Below, in pieces: positions 16,314 through 25,685 of a stretch of DNA of 64,000 nt. The notes under the pieces were generated by a model that did not search any database, was not told the DNA's origin, and was given only the letters and a program-made list of their open reading frames with translations. Position numbers and translations under genes: made by a program. The stretch is taken from contig NZ_JASNJD010000006.1 in NCBI RefSeq assembly GCF_030164425.1, forward strand, positions 1 through 64,000, given 5' to 3'. Origin of the DNA: Pseudodonghicola flavimaris. GTDB taxonomy: Bacteria > Pseudomonadota > Alphaproteobacteria > Rhodobacterales > Rhodobacteraceae. Position 1 is the stretch's first letter. Each line of letters starts with the position of its first letter.

Positions 16314-18287
16314 TTGCCATCCCAGCAGATGCGGCAGGCGGTTGTGAGCAGACAGGAGTTTTCCGATCCCTTCCTCTTCGGGCCCTGGCCCGCGCGGGGG
16401 CCGCGCCGGCCGCTCGGCCGGTTTCTGATCGACCTCGGCATCATCACCCCCGGCCATCTGGCCGCCGCCCTGCACCTGCAGCGCCGGCACCGGCTGCGGC
16501 TGGGCGACGTGCTGATCGCCGAAGGCTGGGCGCGGCCGGCCGATATCCGCGCCGCCCTGGCCCAGCAACTGGGGATGCCGCAGGCCGATCTGCTGCGCCA
16601 GCCGCCCGACCCGCGCCTGCCCAGCCCACTGCCGCCGCCATTCTGGCTGCGCGCCAACCTGCTGCCCTGGCGTCGGATCGGGACGGAAACGCTGATCGCC
16701 TGCAGCGATCCGGAGGTCTTCGCCCGCCACCGTCCCCGGCTGGAGGCCGCCCTGGGATCGGTGCGCCCGGCACTGGCCGATGCCGCGCTGCTGGAACGCG
16801 CCATCGCCCGCCGCTTCGCCGGACCGCTGGCGGCGCGCGCCAGTCAACGGGTCGCCGCCGATCACTCCTGCCGCAACTGGGCACCGATGCGCCGCAGCAC
16901 CGTCGGGCTGCTGCTGCTGATCGCCCTCGCCCTGCTGCTGCTGGCGCCCCGGGCGGCGCTGCTGCTGGCCTATGGCGCGGCCTTCGTCAGCCTCGGCCTG
17001 TTTCTGATCCTGCGCAGCACGGCAGCACTGGCGCATCTGCTGCACCGCCCGCCGACGCCGCGCCTGCCCGCCTGGGGAGACACCCGGCCGAAGGTGTCGG
17101 TCATGGTCGCGCTCTTCCGCGAGACCGAGATCGCCGGCGCGCTGCTGCACCGGCTGTCGCAGCTGACCTATCCCAAGGCGCTGCTGGAGGTGCTGCTGGT
17201 GCTGGAGGAACACGACGATACCACCCGCGCCGCCCTGACCCGCACCCGGCTGCCACCCTGGATCCGGATCGTCGAGGTGCCGGCCCATGGCGGGCTGACC
17301 ACCAAGCCGCGGGCGCTGAACTACGCGCTGGATTTCTGCCGCGGCGAGATCGTCGGCGTCTGGGATGCCGAGGACGCGCCGCAGCCCGATCAGATCGAAC
17401 GGATCGCGACCCGCTTCGCCCGCGCACCGGCGCGGGTGATCTGCCTGCAGGGCGCACTGGATTTCTACAACCCACGCACCAATTGGCGGGCGCGCTGCTT
17501 CACCCTGGAATATGCCAGCTGGTTCCGCATCGTCCTGCCCGGGCTGGCGCGGCTGAACCTGGTTCTGCCGCTGGGGGGCACCACCCATTACTTCCGCCGC
17601 GCCGCGCTGGAGGCCCTGGGCGGCTGGGACGCCCATAACGTCACCGAGGACGCCGACCTGGGGGTGCGGCTCTACCGCGCCGGTTACCGGGCGGAGATGG
17701 TCGGCACCACCACCTATGAGGAGGCCACCTGCCGCCCCTGGTCCTGGGTCAAGCAACGCTCCCGCTGGCTGAAGGGCTTCATGGTGACCTATCTGGTCCA
17801 TATGCGGGCGCCGCGACGGCTGTGGTCCGATCTGGGGCCGCGCCGGTTTCTGGGGGTGCAGGCGTTCTTTCTCGGCACGCTGGGGCAGTTCCTGCTGGCG
17901 CCGCTGCTGTGGTGGATGTGGGCCCTGGCGCTGCGGCTGCCGCATCCGCTGGCGCCCCTGCTGACGCCGGAGACCACCCGGTTGCTGATCGGTCTGATGC
18001 TGGGAACCGAGGCGACGGGCATCCTCCTCGCCATGATCGCGGCGGCACGCAGCGGCCGCGCCGCGCTGTCGCCCTGGGCACTGGCGATGCCGCTCTATTT
18101 CCCGCTCGGTATCCTCGCCGCCTACAAGGCGCTTTGGGAACTCGGGCTCAATCCCTTCTACTGGGACAAGACCCGCCACGGCCAATCCCGCCCCGACGAC
18201 CCGCAGGCGGCGCTGGAGCAGGAAGCGGAGATCAGCGGTTCCGCGACCGCTCGCGCGCGCCGGCGTCCTGCTGCAGGCGGGTCATGA
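16314..18287 (+). CDS. Processive family 2 glycosyltransferase with N-terminal MshEN domain
   Basis: About 657 residues. Residues 32-86 hold two tandem copies of the MshEN pattern LG..L...G......L..AL..Q (PLGRFLIDLGIITPGHLAAA and RLGDVLIAEGWARPADIRAA), the type that binds c-di-GMP in MshE and NfrB. Membrane segments follow at about 197-235. A GT2 domain has DAED (351-354), TED (444-446) and QRSRW (481-485), the signature of processive polysaccharide synthases, and three or four further membrane segments complete it. The likely role is export-coupled synthesis of an exopolysaccharide switched by c-di-GMP; the sugar is unknown. The start is uncertain: TTG 16314 or ATG 16329, neither with a strong ribosome site. 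The 3' end overlaps the regulator gene by 56 bases, convergently. Confidence 0.88.
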   Translation: MPSQQMRQAVVSRQEFSDPFLFGPWPARGPRRPLGRFLIDLGIITPGHLAAALHLQRRHRLRLGDVLIAEGWARPADIRAALAQQLGMPQADLLRQPPDPRLPSPLPPPFWLRANLLPWRRIGTETLIACSDPEVFARHRPRLEAALGSVRPALADAALLERAIARRFAGPLAARASQRVAADHSCRNWAPMRRSTVGLLLLIALALLLLAPRAALLLAYGAAFVSLGLFLILRSTAALAHLLHRPPTPRLPAWGDTRPKVSVMVALFRETEIAGALLHRLSQLTYPKALLEVLLVLEEHDDTTRAALTRTRLPPWIRIVEVPAHGGLTTKPRALNYALDFCRGEIVGVWDAEDAPQPDQIERIATRFARAPARVICLQGALDFYNPRTNWRARCFTLEYASWFRIVLPGLARLNLVLPLGGTTHYFRRAALEALGGWDAHNVTEDADLGVRLYRAGYRAEMVGTTTYEEATCRPWSWVKQRSRWLKGFMVTYLVHMRAPRRLWSDLGPRRFLGVQAFFLGTLGQFLLAPLLWWMWALALRLPHPLAPLLTPETTRLLIGLMLGTEATGILLAMIAAARSGRAALSPWALAMPLYFPLGILAAYKALWELGLNPFYWDKTRHGQSRPDDPQAALEQEAEISGSATARARRRPAAGGS

Positions 18288-18891
18288 AGGCGATGGAGAT
18301 GTGATCTTTCAGCGCCTTTTCCGCCGCATCCTCGTCCCGCGCCTCGATCGCATCGACGATGCCGGAATGTTCGTTCTGGGCAATCTCGCCCCGCCCCTCC
18401 GCCGCCAGAGAGGTGTTGGCCATCAGCGCCATGGTCCGGTGCACCAGATCGAGTTGCTGCACCAGATAGCGGTTGTGCGAGGCCAGGTGGATCTGTTCGT
18501 GGAACCGCCGGTTCGCCCGCGACAGCGCCGCCGGGTCGCCGACCAGCGCATCGTCGGCACGCACCATCTCGCGCAGCACGCGGATTTCCTCCTCCGTCGC
18601 GTGGCGGGCCGCCAGCCGTGCCGCCAGCCCCTCCAGCTCGCGCCGCACCACGTAAAGCTCCGCCATCTGGTTGTGATCGAGCGAGGCGACGATCAGCGAC
18701 CGGCCATCGCGTTCCAGCAGCGATTGCGTCTCAAGCCGTTGCAACGCCTCGCGGATCGGGGTGCGCGACATGCCGAAACGTTCCGCCAGCTCGCTTTCGA
18801 CCAGCCGGTCGCCCGGCTTGTAGATGCCGATATCGATCGCGTCGAGAATCATCGAATAGGCGTCTTTCTGGGCGGGTTTGATCAGGCTCAT
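18232..18891 (-). CDS. GntR family regulator, FadR subgroup
   Basis: A 219-residue one-component regulator. The N-terminal winged helix (about 9-75) has GDRLVESELAERFGMSRTPI and REALQRLE, typical of GntR proteins. The C-terminal all-helical FCD domain has metal-site histidines in RRFHEQIHLASHN and AQNEHSGIVDAI. Such regulators usually sense small organic acids. ATG 18891 starts the conserved part; the frame upstream is not conserved. Its target is not obvious: it overlaps the glycosyltransferase 3' end and is divergent from the HAD phosphatase gene 127 bases away. Confidence 0.9.
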   Translation of the reverse strand: MSLIKPAQKDAYSMILDAIDIGIYKPGDRLVESELAERFGMSRTPIREALQRLETQSLLERDGRSLIVASLDHNQMAELYVVRRELEGLAARLAARHATEEEIRVLREMVRADDALVGDPAALSRANRRFHEQIHLASHNRYLVQQLDLVHRTMALMANTSLAAEGRGEIAQNEHSGIVDAIEARDEDAAEKALKDHISIAFMTRLQQDAGARERSRNR

Positions 18892-19018
18892 GCGGGCTCG
18901 GTTCCGATTGCTTCGCCCTCGTGCATACAGGCTGGGCGCCGCCGCAATCAAGCGCAGCCTTGTCACAAGCCCCGAGCGGCGCATTGCCTCCGCCCCGCGA
19001 GAGGCATAGAGCTGGGAC

Positions 19019-19663
19019 ATGGTCAAACACGCATTCTCTCACATCAGCCACTGGGTCTTCGACCTCGACAACACGCTCTATCCGCCGCAGGCGCGGCTGT
19101 TCGATCAGATCGAGGTGCGGATGACGCAATTCGTCATGGAGACCCTGCGAGTGGAGCGGGCAGAAGCCGACCGGCTGCGCCGCACCTACTGGCAGCAATA
19201 CGGCACCACGCTGGCCGGGCTGATGCGCGAACACGATCTGGACCCGATCCCCTATCTGGAAGCGGTGCACGACATCTCTCTCGATCACCTGGACCGCGAC
19301 GCGGCGCTGGCCGAGGGCATCCGCGCCCTGCCGGGGCGGCGGATCGTCTATACCAACGGCTCCGCCCCCTATGCCGAGCGGGTCCTTGAAGCGCGCGGGC
19401 TGTCGGGCCTGTTCGACGCGATCTATGGCGTCGAGCATGCGGACTATGTCCCGAAACCGGAACGCGCCGCCTTCGAGACGATCTTCGCCCGCGACGGGGT
19501 GGTGCCGGACCGCGCGGCGATGTTCGAGGACGATCCGCGCAACCTGGCCGCCCCGCATGAGATGGGGATGCGCACCGTTCATGTCGCGCCCGAGCGGCAC
19601 GAAGCCGATCACATCCATCATCACACCGACGATCTGGCAGAATTCCTGTCCCGGTTGATCTGA
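19019..19663 (+). CDS. HAD-family phosphatase, pyrimidine 5'-nucleotidase type
   Basis: A 214-residue haloacid dehalogenase hydrolase. Motif I is FDLDNTLYPP with the nucleophile aspartate at about 15, motif II is VYTNGS, the motif III lysine is in KPERAAF, and motif IV is FEDDPRN. The wording of motif I with TLYPP and the helical cap match the Sdt1-like pyrimidine 5'-nucleotidase group, which removes phosphate from UMP/CMP or similar. The exact substrate is not determined. It is a single gene divergent from the FadR-type regulator. Confidence 0.88.
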   Translation: MVKHAFSHISHWVFDLDNTLYPPQARLFDQIEVRMTQFVMETLRVERAEADRLRRTYWQQYGTTLAGLMREHDLDPIPYLEAVHDISLDHLDRDAALAEGIRALPGRRIVYTNGSAPYAERVLEARGLSGLFDAIYGVEHADYVPKPERAAFETIFARDGVVPDRAAMFEDDPRNLAAPHEMGMRTVHVAPERHEADHIHHHTDDLAEFLSRLI

Positions 19664-19770
19664 CCCGGCGCGGGTCCGGCGGCGGAAACGGCAAGTGCGA
19701 CAATTCGCGCCTTCAATCTGCGTCAGCATGTCCTACCTAGGCGCGATAGCTCAAACCGCATAGGCAACTC

Positions 19771-19965
19771 ATGACCACTTCCGACCATCACGCCTCCGAT
19801 CTTCCCAGCACCAAGGTTACGGTCTGGATCTTCGTCGCCGTGGCGATCTTTCTGGCCCTCTGGGGGACCTCGATCTTCCTGTTCGGCGTGCCCGGGCTCT
19901 ATATCCCGGCGCTGGCGCTGGTGCCGGTGATGTATATCATCCTGGTGCTGATCTCGCGCGGCTAG
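19771..19965 (+). CDS. Small two-segment membrane protein
   Basis: A 64-residue protein with a polar N-terminus (TTSDHHASDLPSTK), followed by two hydrophobic segments, VWIFVAVAIFLALWGTSIFL and GLYIPALALVPVMYIILVLI, and a very short tail. It is in the coding style of its neighbours and is preceded by an in-frame ATG without a strong ribosome site. I recognise no named family. It lies between the HAD gene and a ubiquinone-type hydroxylase gene, both on the same strand. Confidence 0.6.
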   Translation: MTTSDHHASDLPSTKVTVWIFVAVAIFLALWGTSIFLFGVPGLYIPALALVPVMYIILVLISRG

Positions 19966-20069
19966 CCGGCGCAACCAGCGCCCGCTGTCCGCCTCCCCGG
20001 ACAGATTGGCATCTGGTCTCTGCCGCGGGGGCGGATTAACCTGCCCCCGATCCCGGCCGGAGAAAGACC

Positions 20070-21266
20070 ATGACCGACAGCTGCGATATCCTGATTTCCG
20101 GTGGCGGCATCGCCGGGCTGACCGCCGCGGCGGTCTTCGGCCATGCCGGGTTCGACGTGATCTGCGTTGATCCGGCGCCACCGATCACCGACCGCGACGC
20201 CGAGGGCTCAGACCTCAGGACCACGGCCATCCTGCAACCCGGTCAGGCGCTGATGGCCGAGGCCGGCCTGTGGGATCGCCTCGCCCCCGAGGCGGCGGCG
20301 CTGCAGATCATGCGCATCGTCGATGCCGGAGGCGAAACGCCGACCCCGCGCGTCGTGCGCGATTTCAACGCCGCCGATATCTCGGACCAGCCGTTTGGCT
20401 GGAACCTGCCGAACTGGCTGCTCCGGCGTGAGCTCTCGGCCCATCTGGCCGGGCTCGCCAATGTCGATTACCGCCCCGGCACCGGCACCACCAGCCTGTT
20501 CACCCGCACGGCAGAGGCACGCGTCGGCCTCAGCGACGGCAGCCGGGTCAGCGCCCGTCTGGTGGTGGCGGCAGATGGCCGCAACTCTCCGATGCGGGAG
20601 GCCGCCGGCATCCGGGTGCACACCAGCCGTTACGGGCAGAAGGCGCTGGCGCTGGCGACCACCCATCCGATACCGCATGACAACGTATCGACCGAGATCC
20701 ACCGCTCCGGCGGGCCCTTCACCCTGGTGCCACTGCCGGATTATCAGGGCAGTCCCTCCTCCGCGCTGGTCTGGATGGAGCGCGGGCCGCGCATTCAGGA
20801 GCTGCTGGAGATGGCCCCCGCCACGTTCGAGGCGGCGATGACCGAACGCTCCTGCGGGCTCTACGGGCCGCTCAAGCTCGCCTCCCGCCGCACGGTCTGG
20901 CCGATCATCAGCCAATGGGCCGAACGGATGGCGGGCGAGCGCGTGGCGCTGATGGCCGAGGCCGCCCATGTGGTGCCGCCGATCGGCGCCCAGGGGCTGA
21001 ACACCTCGCTCGGCGATCTGCGGGCGCTCTACGATCTGGCGCTGGCCCGCCGCGACGGGCTGGGCGATGCCCAGATGCTGGACGCCTATCACAAGGCCCG
21101 CCATACCGAGATGATGGTGCGGGTGCGCGGCATCGACCTGCTGAACCGCGCCTCCATGGCCGAGGCGCAGCCGCTGCGCGACCTGCGCGCCGCCGGGCTC
21201 AACACGCTCTATTCGCTGCCGCCGGTGCGGCGGACGCTGATGCAGATGGGGCTGGGCGTGCGCTGA
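20070..21266 (+). CDS. FAD-dependent hydroxylase of the UbiH/UbiF/Coq6 family
   Basis: A 398-residue flavoprotein monooxygenase. The FAD-binding motif GGGIAGLTAAAVFG is at about 11-24, the DG motif (VVAADGRNSPMRE) is at about 165-177, and the second FAD motif is AEAAHVVPPIGAQGLN at about 292-307. This set is diagnostic for the ubiquinone hydroxylase family, so it probably hydroxylates a ring carbon of a ubiquinone precursor at the membrane. Which position cannot be told. The ATG follows GGAGAAAG. It is convergent with the Lrp pair. Confidence 0.9.
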   Translation: MTDSCDILISGGGIAGLTAAAVFGHAGFDVICVDPAPPITDRDAEGSDLRTTAILQPGQALMAEAGLWDRLAPEAAALQIMRIVDAGGETPTPRVVRDFNAADISDQPFGWNLPNWLLRRELSAHLAGLANVDYRPGTGTTSLFTRTAEARVGLSDGSRVSARLVVAADGRNSPMREAAGIRVHTSRYGQKALALATTHPIPHDNVSTEIHRSGGPFTLVPLPDYQGSPSSALVWMERGPRIQELLEMAPATFEAAMTERSCGLYGPLKLASRRTVWPIISQWAERMAGERVALMAEAAHVVPPIGAQGLNTSLGDLRALYDLALARRDGLGDAQMLDAYHKARHTEMMVRVRGIDLLNRASMAEAQPLRDLRAAGLNTLYSLPPVRRTLMQMGLGVR

Positions 21267-21276
21267 CGCCGCGCGC

Positions 21277-21735
21277 CTAGCCGATCGGCCCGGGCCGGCG
21301 TTCCTCGCTCAGCACCACATTGGCCTCGACCTCTCCGGCCCCCGGCAGGGTCATGATCCGGCGCCGCAGCACCCGTTCGAAATCGGCCAGATCGCGCGCC
21401 ACCACCCGCAACCGGTAATCGTAGCGTCCCAGCACGTGCTGGACCGTCAGAACCTCCGGGATGGCGGTGACCGCGCGTTCGAAATCGGCCAGGCTGACCC
21501 GGCCGTGATTGGCCAGCTTGATGCCGAGAAACACCGTCACACCGAAGCCGAGCGCCTCGCGGTCCAGATCCAGCCGGCGCCCGCGGATCACCCCGGCGTC
21601 TTCCAGCCGCTTCACCCGGCGCCAGGCCACCGGCTGGCTGATGCCCTGCCGCCGCCCCAGTTCGGCGGCGTTCAGCGTCGCATCCTCCTGCAGCGCCCGC
21701 AGCAGCGCCCGGTCGATATCGTCGAGATCGATCAT
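21277..21735 (-). CDS. Lrp/AsnC family regulator, second of a pair
   Basis: A 152-residue regulator with the N-terminal helix-turn-helix (DIDRALLRALQEDATLNAAE, SQPVAWRRVKRL) and the C-terminal RAM effector domain (VLTVQHVLGRYDYRLRVVA). Its start codon overlaps the stop of the upstream Lrp gene by four bases (ATGA), so both are made from one message. Lrp proteins form dimers and higher oligomers, and two co-encoded paralogues could mix. Amino acids are the usual ligands. Confidence 0.92.
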   Translation of the reverse strand: MIDLDDIDRALLRALQEDATLNAAELGRRQGISQPVAWRRVKRLEDAGVIRGRRLDLDREALGFGVTVFLGIKLANHGRVSLADFERAVTAIPEVLTVQHVLGRYDYRLRVVARDLADFERVLRRRIMTLPGAGEVEANVVLSEERRPGPIG

Positions 21736-22187
21736 ATCGGCAATGTCTCCACATCCTTGATCGTCGCCACATGCATCAGCGCTTCGATCTCGGTGATATG
21801 CGGCAGGGTCAGGATGCGGCTGCGATATAGCTCCTGGTAATGCGGCATGTCGCGGGCCAGGACGGTCAACCGCACATCGACGCGGCCCAGAAAGGTCTGG
21901 ATTTCGGACACTTCCGGCACCTCGCGGGCGGCAGCGATGAAGCGGTCGAAGGCCTGCGGTTCTGTCTTGTCGAGGCTGACGCGCAGCGACACCTCCACCG
22001 CGTAGCCCAGGGCATGCCAGTCGATCACCGCGCGCTGGCCCTTGAGCACCCCCAAGGCCTCCATCCGTTCCAGCCGCTTATAGGCCTTGGAGGCCGCCAC
22101 CCCCGAGCTGCGCGCCAGATCGGCCACCGATTGCCGCGGGTCCGCCTGCAGATGGCGCAACAGGCGCCGATCGGTATCGTCGAGCAT
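21732..22187 (-). CDS. Lrp/AsnC family regulator, first of a pair
   Basis: A 151-residue Lrp-type regulator: helix-turn-helix at about 5-50 (TDRRLLRHLQADPRQSVADL, ASKAYKRLERM) and RAM domain with VSEIQTFLGRVDVRLTVLA. It is the first gene of a two-gene unit and is divergent from ilvC across 132 bases. Given that Lrp proteins commonly control branched-chain amino acid synthesis, direct control of ilvC and autoregulation from this gap is a reasonable inference. The gap has AT-rich stretches (for example GGGAATATTCCAATTTCC) suited to Lrp binding. Confidence 0.92.
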   Translation of the reverse strand: MLDDTDRRLLRHLQADPRQSVADLARSSGVAASKAYKRLERMEALGVLKGQRAVIDWHALGYAVEVSLRVSLDKTEPQAFDRFIAAAREVPEVSEIQTFLGRVDVRLTVLARDMPHYQELYRSRILTLPHITEIEALMHVATIKDVETLPI

Positions 22188-22262
22188 GATTTTTCCAAAC
22201 TAAAGCCAGTTCTAGAATGATCCTCTAACAGACTGTCGGGAATATTCCAATTTCCATGCTGA

Positions 22263-23342
<1,080 letters not shown>

Positions 23343-23365
23343 TCGGTCCGGCATCCCGGATCGCG

Positions 23366-23391
23366 AAAGGGGCCCTTGCGGGCCCCTTTTT
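23366..23391 (+). terminator. Rho-independent terminator after ilvC
   Basis: GGGGCCC-TTGC-GGGCCCC followed by five T; three A residues precede it, so it may also work for the convergent HxlR gene. Confidence 0.9.
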
Positions 23392-23399
23392 GTTTGCCG

Positions 23400-23777
23400 C
23401 TATTTCTCGCGCCCGGCATAGCGTTCGCGCGCCTCCAGAATCTCCGGCACATTGGCGATCGCCCAGTCGCAGATCTGCCCCAGAAGCCGCGCGAATTCCC
23501 GGCCCAGCGGTGTCAGCTCGTATTCCACCCGCGGCGGCACCACCGGAAAAACCTCTCGCACGATCAGCCCGTCGCGCTCCAGCCCCCGTAGCGTCTGGGT
23601 CAGCATCTTGGGAGAAACCCCCTCAAGCCGCCGCTGCAGGTCGGTGAAGCGATGCCGCCCGCTGCGCAGCGCCATCATCGCCAGGTAGAGCCACTTGTTG
23701 CTCAGGACCTCCAGCACCGTGTGCGAGGGGCAGCTCCGACGGAACACATCGTAGGTGACGAAATCTCTGCTTTCCAT
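23400..23777 (-). CDS. HxlR-family transcription regulator
   Basis: A 125-residue winged-helix protein. The pattern SCPSHTVLEVLSNKW with the single cysteine near the N-terminus, then HRFTDLQRRLEGVSPKMLTQ and LRGLERDGLIVREV, is that of the HxlR/YodB/QorR group, in which the cysteine senses quinones, aldehydes or oxidants. It is divergent from a quinone-oxidoreductase-like gene, an arrangement well known for QorR and YtfH, so it most likely represses that gene and itself. Confidence 0.93.
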   Translation of the reverse strand: MESRDFVTYDVFRRSCPSHTVLEVLSNKWLYLAMMALRSGRHRFTDLQRRLEGVSPKMLTQTLRGLERDGLIVREVFPVVPPRVEYELTPLGREFARLLGQICDWAIANVPEILEARERYAGREK

Positions 23778-23822
23778 GCGGTAAGTCTATACCCTCAAAG
23801 TGCGTTCTTCACAATCCATAGC

Positions 23823-23841
23823 CACTATCTCATGTATAGTG
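23823..23841. promoter_or_regulatory. Probable HxlR operator
   Basis: A perfect inverted repeat CACTAT-N7-ATAGTG lies in the gap between the divergent HxlR regulator and oxidoreductase genes, 63 bases before the oxidoreductase ATG. A related half (GTCTATAC) is present at 23785-23792, near the regulator start. Palindrome and position fit an HxlR-type operator; binding is inferred. Confidence 0.6.
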
Positions 23842-23904
23842 TCGGGCCCGGACAGGTCCGGGTTCCAGAGGTCCGCAACCGGACATCCGACAGGAGACCA
23901 CATC

Positions 23905-24828
23905 ATGAACCTGATTTCGCAAACCGCTTTCGGCGGGCCTGACGTGCTGCGCCTGAGCACCGCCCCCGACCCCGTCCCGGGCCCGGGAGAACTGCGCATC
24001 GCCATGGCAGCGGCCGGGATCAACCCGGTCGACAGTTTCATCCGTGCCGGGGCGCTGCCACTGTTGGGGCAGCCGCCGTTCCGCCTGGGCTGGGATATCG
24101 CCGGGCGGGTCGATGCCCTGGGGTCTGAGGTCTCCGACCTCGCCGCGGGCGACCGGGTGATGGGGCTGATCCGGTTCCCGGCAGAGGCCGGCGCCTATGC
24201 CGACAAGGTGATCGCCCCGGCGGCCGAGCTGGTCAGGACCCCGGCCGCGCTGAGCGATCTTCAGGCCGGTGCGCTGCCGCTGGCCGGGCTCACCGCTTGG
24301 CAGGCGCTGACCGACCATGCGGCGCTCCAGGCGGGGGAGCGCATTCTGATCCATGGCGGCGCCGGCGGAGTCGGCCATCTGGCCGTGCAGATCGCGCACG
24401 CATGCGGCGCCGAGGTCGTCGCGACCTCCAGCGCCGGCAAGAGCGCGGCGCTTCGGCAGTTCGGCGCGGATCGCGCCATCGACTATAACAGCGAAGACGC
24501 CGCTGCGGCCGGTCCGTTCGACGTGATCCTCGATCCCATCGGCGGCGCCCATGCCGACGCCTCGCTCAACGCGCTGGCAGAGGGCGGGCGGCTGATCTCA
24601 CTGATGCCGCTGGAGCCCGCGACCGAAGCCCGGGCGCAGGCCGAAGGCAAGACCGCAAGCCGAATCACGGTCCGGCCCGATCCCGCCGGCCTGCAGGCGC
24701 TTGCCGGTCTCGCCGAAGCCGGCAAGCTCACCGTCCATGTCGCCGCGAGCTTCCCTCTGCGGGCGGCTGCGGAAGCGCATGCCGCGCTTGCCGCCCGCCC
24801 GGTGGGGAAAATCGTTCTGACGCCCTGA
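23905..24828 (+). CDS. NADPH:quinone oxidoreductase-like MDR protein
   Basis: A 307-residue medium-chain dehydrogenase/reductase without the zinc-binding cysteines, so of the quinone oxidoreductase branch. The NADPH motif HGGAGGVGHLAVQIAHACGA is at about 150-170, and the substrate-domain pattern GWDIAGRVDALG with AGDRVMGLIRFP is near 60-92. It probably reduces quinones or reactive enones with NADPH. ATG 23905 follows AGGAG at eight bases. It is divergent from an HxlR regulator, pointing to induction by electrophiles. Confidence 0.9.
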   Translation: MNLISQTAFGGPDVLRLSTAPDPVPGPGELRIAMAAAGINPVDSFIRAGALPLLGQPPFRLGWDIAGRVDALGSEVSDLAAGDRVMGLIRFPAEAGAYADKVIAPAAELVRTPAALSDLQAGALPLAGLTAWQALTDHAALQAGERILIHGGAGGVGHLAVQIAHACGAEVVATSSAGKSAALRQFGADRAIDYNSEDAAAAGPFDVILDPIGGAHADASLNALAEGGRLISLMPLEPATEARAQAEGKTASRITVRPDPAGLQALAGLAEAGKLTVHVAASFPLRAAAEAHAALAARPVGKIVLTP

Positions 24829-24853
24829 GATCGCGCGGACCGGAGCATCAGAC

Positions 24854-24878
24854 GGCCCCCGACACGCCATCGGGGGCC
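24854..24878. terminator. Hairpin between convergent genes
   Basis: GGCCCCCGA and TCGGGGGCC pair around a seven-base loop, followed on the plus strand by TCTTAG. It lies between the oxidoreductase and the convergent PEBP-like gene and may serve as a weak terminator. Confidence 0.6.
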
Positions 24879-24903
24879 TCTTAGATCGGCAAGCCCGGAT
24901 CGG

Positions 24904-25398
24904 TCAGTACCGACCCAGCTTGATCTTCACCTTGCCCAGAACCTGCCCCTGGCCATCGATCGGTTTGATCGTCGCAGTATACATATTGTGGCGCCCGCCA
25001 GAGCAGGGGCCGATAAACCCGGGCGTCTTGAACTTGCCGGAGGCGCGGCTGGGTTTGTAGACGCGGACGCCATGCGGCAATTTCGCGGTCATCTCCGGCA
25101 CCTGCGGCAGGGTGGCGCTGCTGCCCTTGACCGGGTAGAGCAGAATACCGTGCCCGCCGCCGCTGCTCAGCGGGCGGTAATCCCGATCGTCATATTCGAC
25201 CAGAACCGCCACCGTGCCCTTTGGCAGACCACTCAACACGATCGGCGGCGTCAGGCCAGACCCGCCCTGCTGACCACATTGCGCGCCTTTCGGAATTGTC
25301 TTGCCGTTCCAGGGCGCCGCCAGCCCGGCGGTAAAATCGCCGGCCATCGCCGGCGTCGACAAAAGCAGCGCGAGAGCTGCGGACAGAATCCATTTCAT
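24904..25398 (-). CDS. Secreted PEBP-like (YbhB/YbcL) protein
   Basis: A 164-residue protein starting MKWILSAALALLLSTPAMAG, a clear signal peptide with cleavage after AMA. The mature part resembles the phosphatidylethanolamine-binding family: LTPPIVLSGLPKGTVAVLVE matches the conserved PP.SWSG.P.gt..lal pattern, and GFIGPCSGGRHNMYTATI matches the GY.GPCPP.G.H.Y motif. The usual DPDAP stretch is reduced to DDRDY, so ligand binding may differ. Two cysteines could form a disulphide. The start follows AAAGG. It is a single gene, and its function is not known. Confidence 0.65.
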   Translation of the reverse strand: MKWILSAALALLLSTPAMAGDFTAGLAAPWNGKTIPKGAQCGQQGGSGLTPPIVLSGLPKGTVAVLVEYDDRDYRPLSSGGGHGILLYPVKGSSATLPQVPEMTAKLPHGVRVYKPSRASGKFKTPGFIGPCSGGRHNMYTATIKPIDGQGQVLGKVKIKLGRY

Positions 25399-25685
25399 CA
25401 ATAAACCTTTCTGAACATGCAATGATCACCAAGATCTCAAGCGATACACAGCCGCGCGCATGGATCAATTCTTATCGCCTCCCCCAGATACCCGGCCCGG
25501 ATCGGTTCCGCGGCCTCAGCAACCGCTCCGGCAGGCGGCGCGCCAAGGCATGCAGAATTCGCATTGCCGCTAACCACATGAGGTGACGGGGTTTTCTCCC
25601 CCTTGCCAAAGGCGTAACGCGCTCAAACGCAAGATTGGCCCGAGGAACGCGCCAAAAAACGAAACAAAATTACAAAATCGGAACC

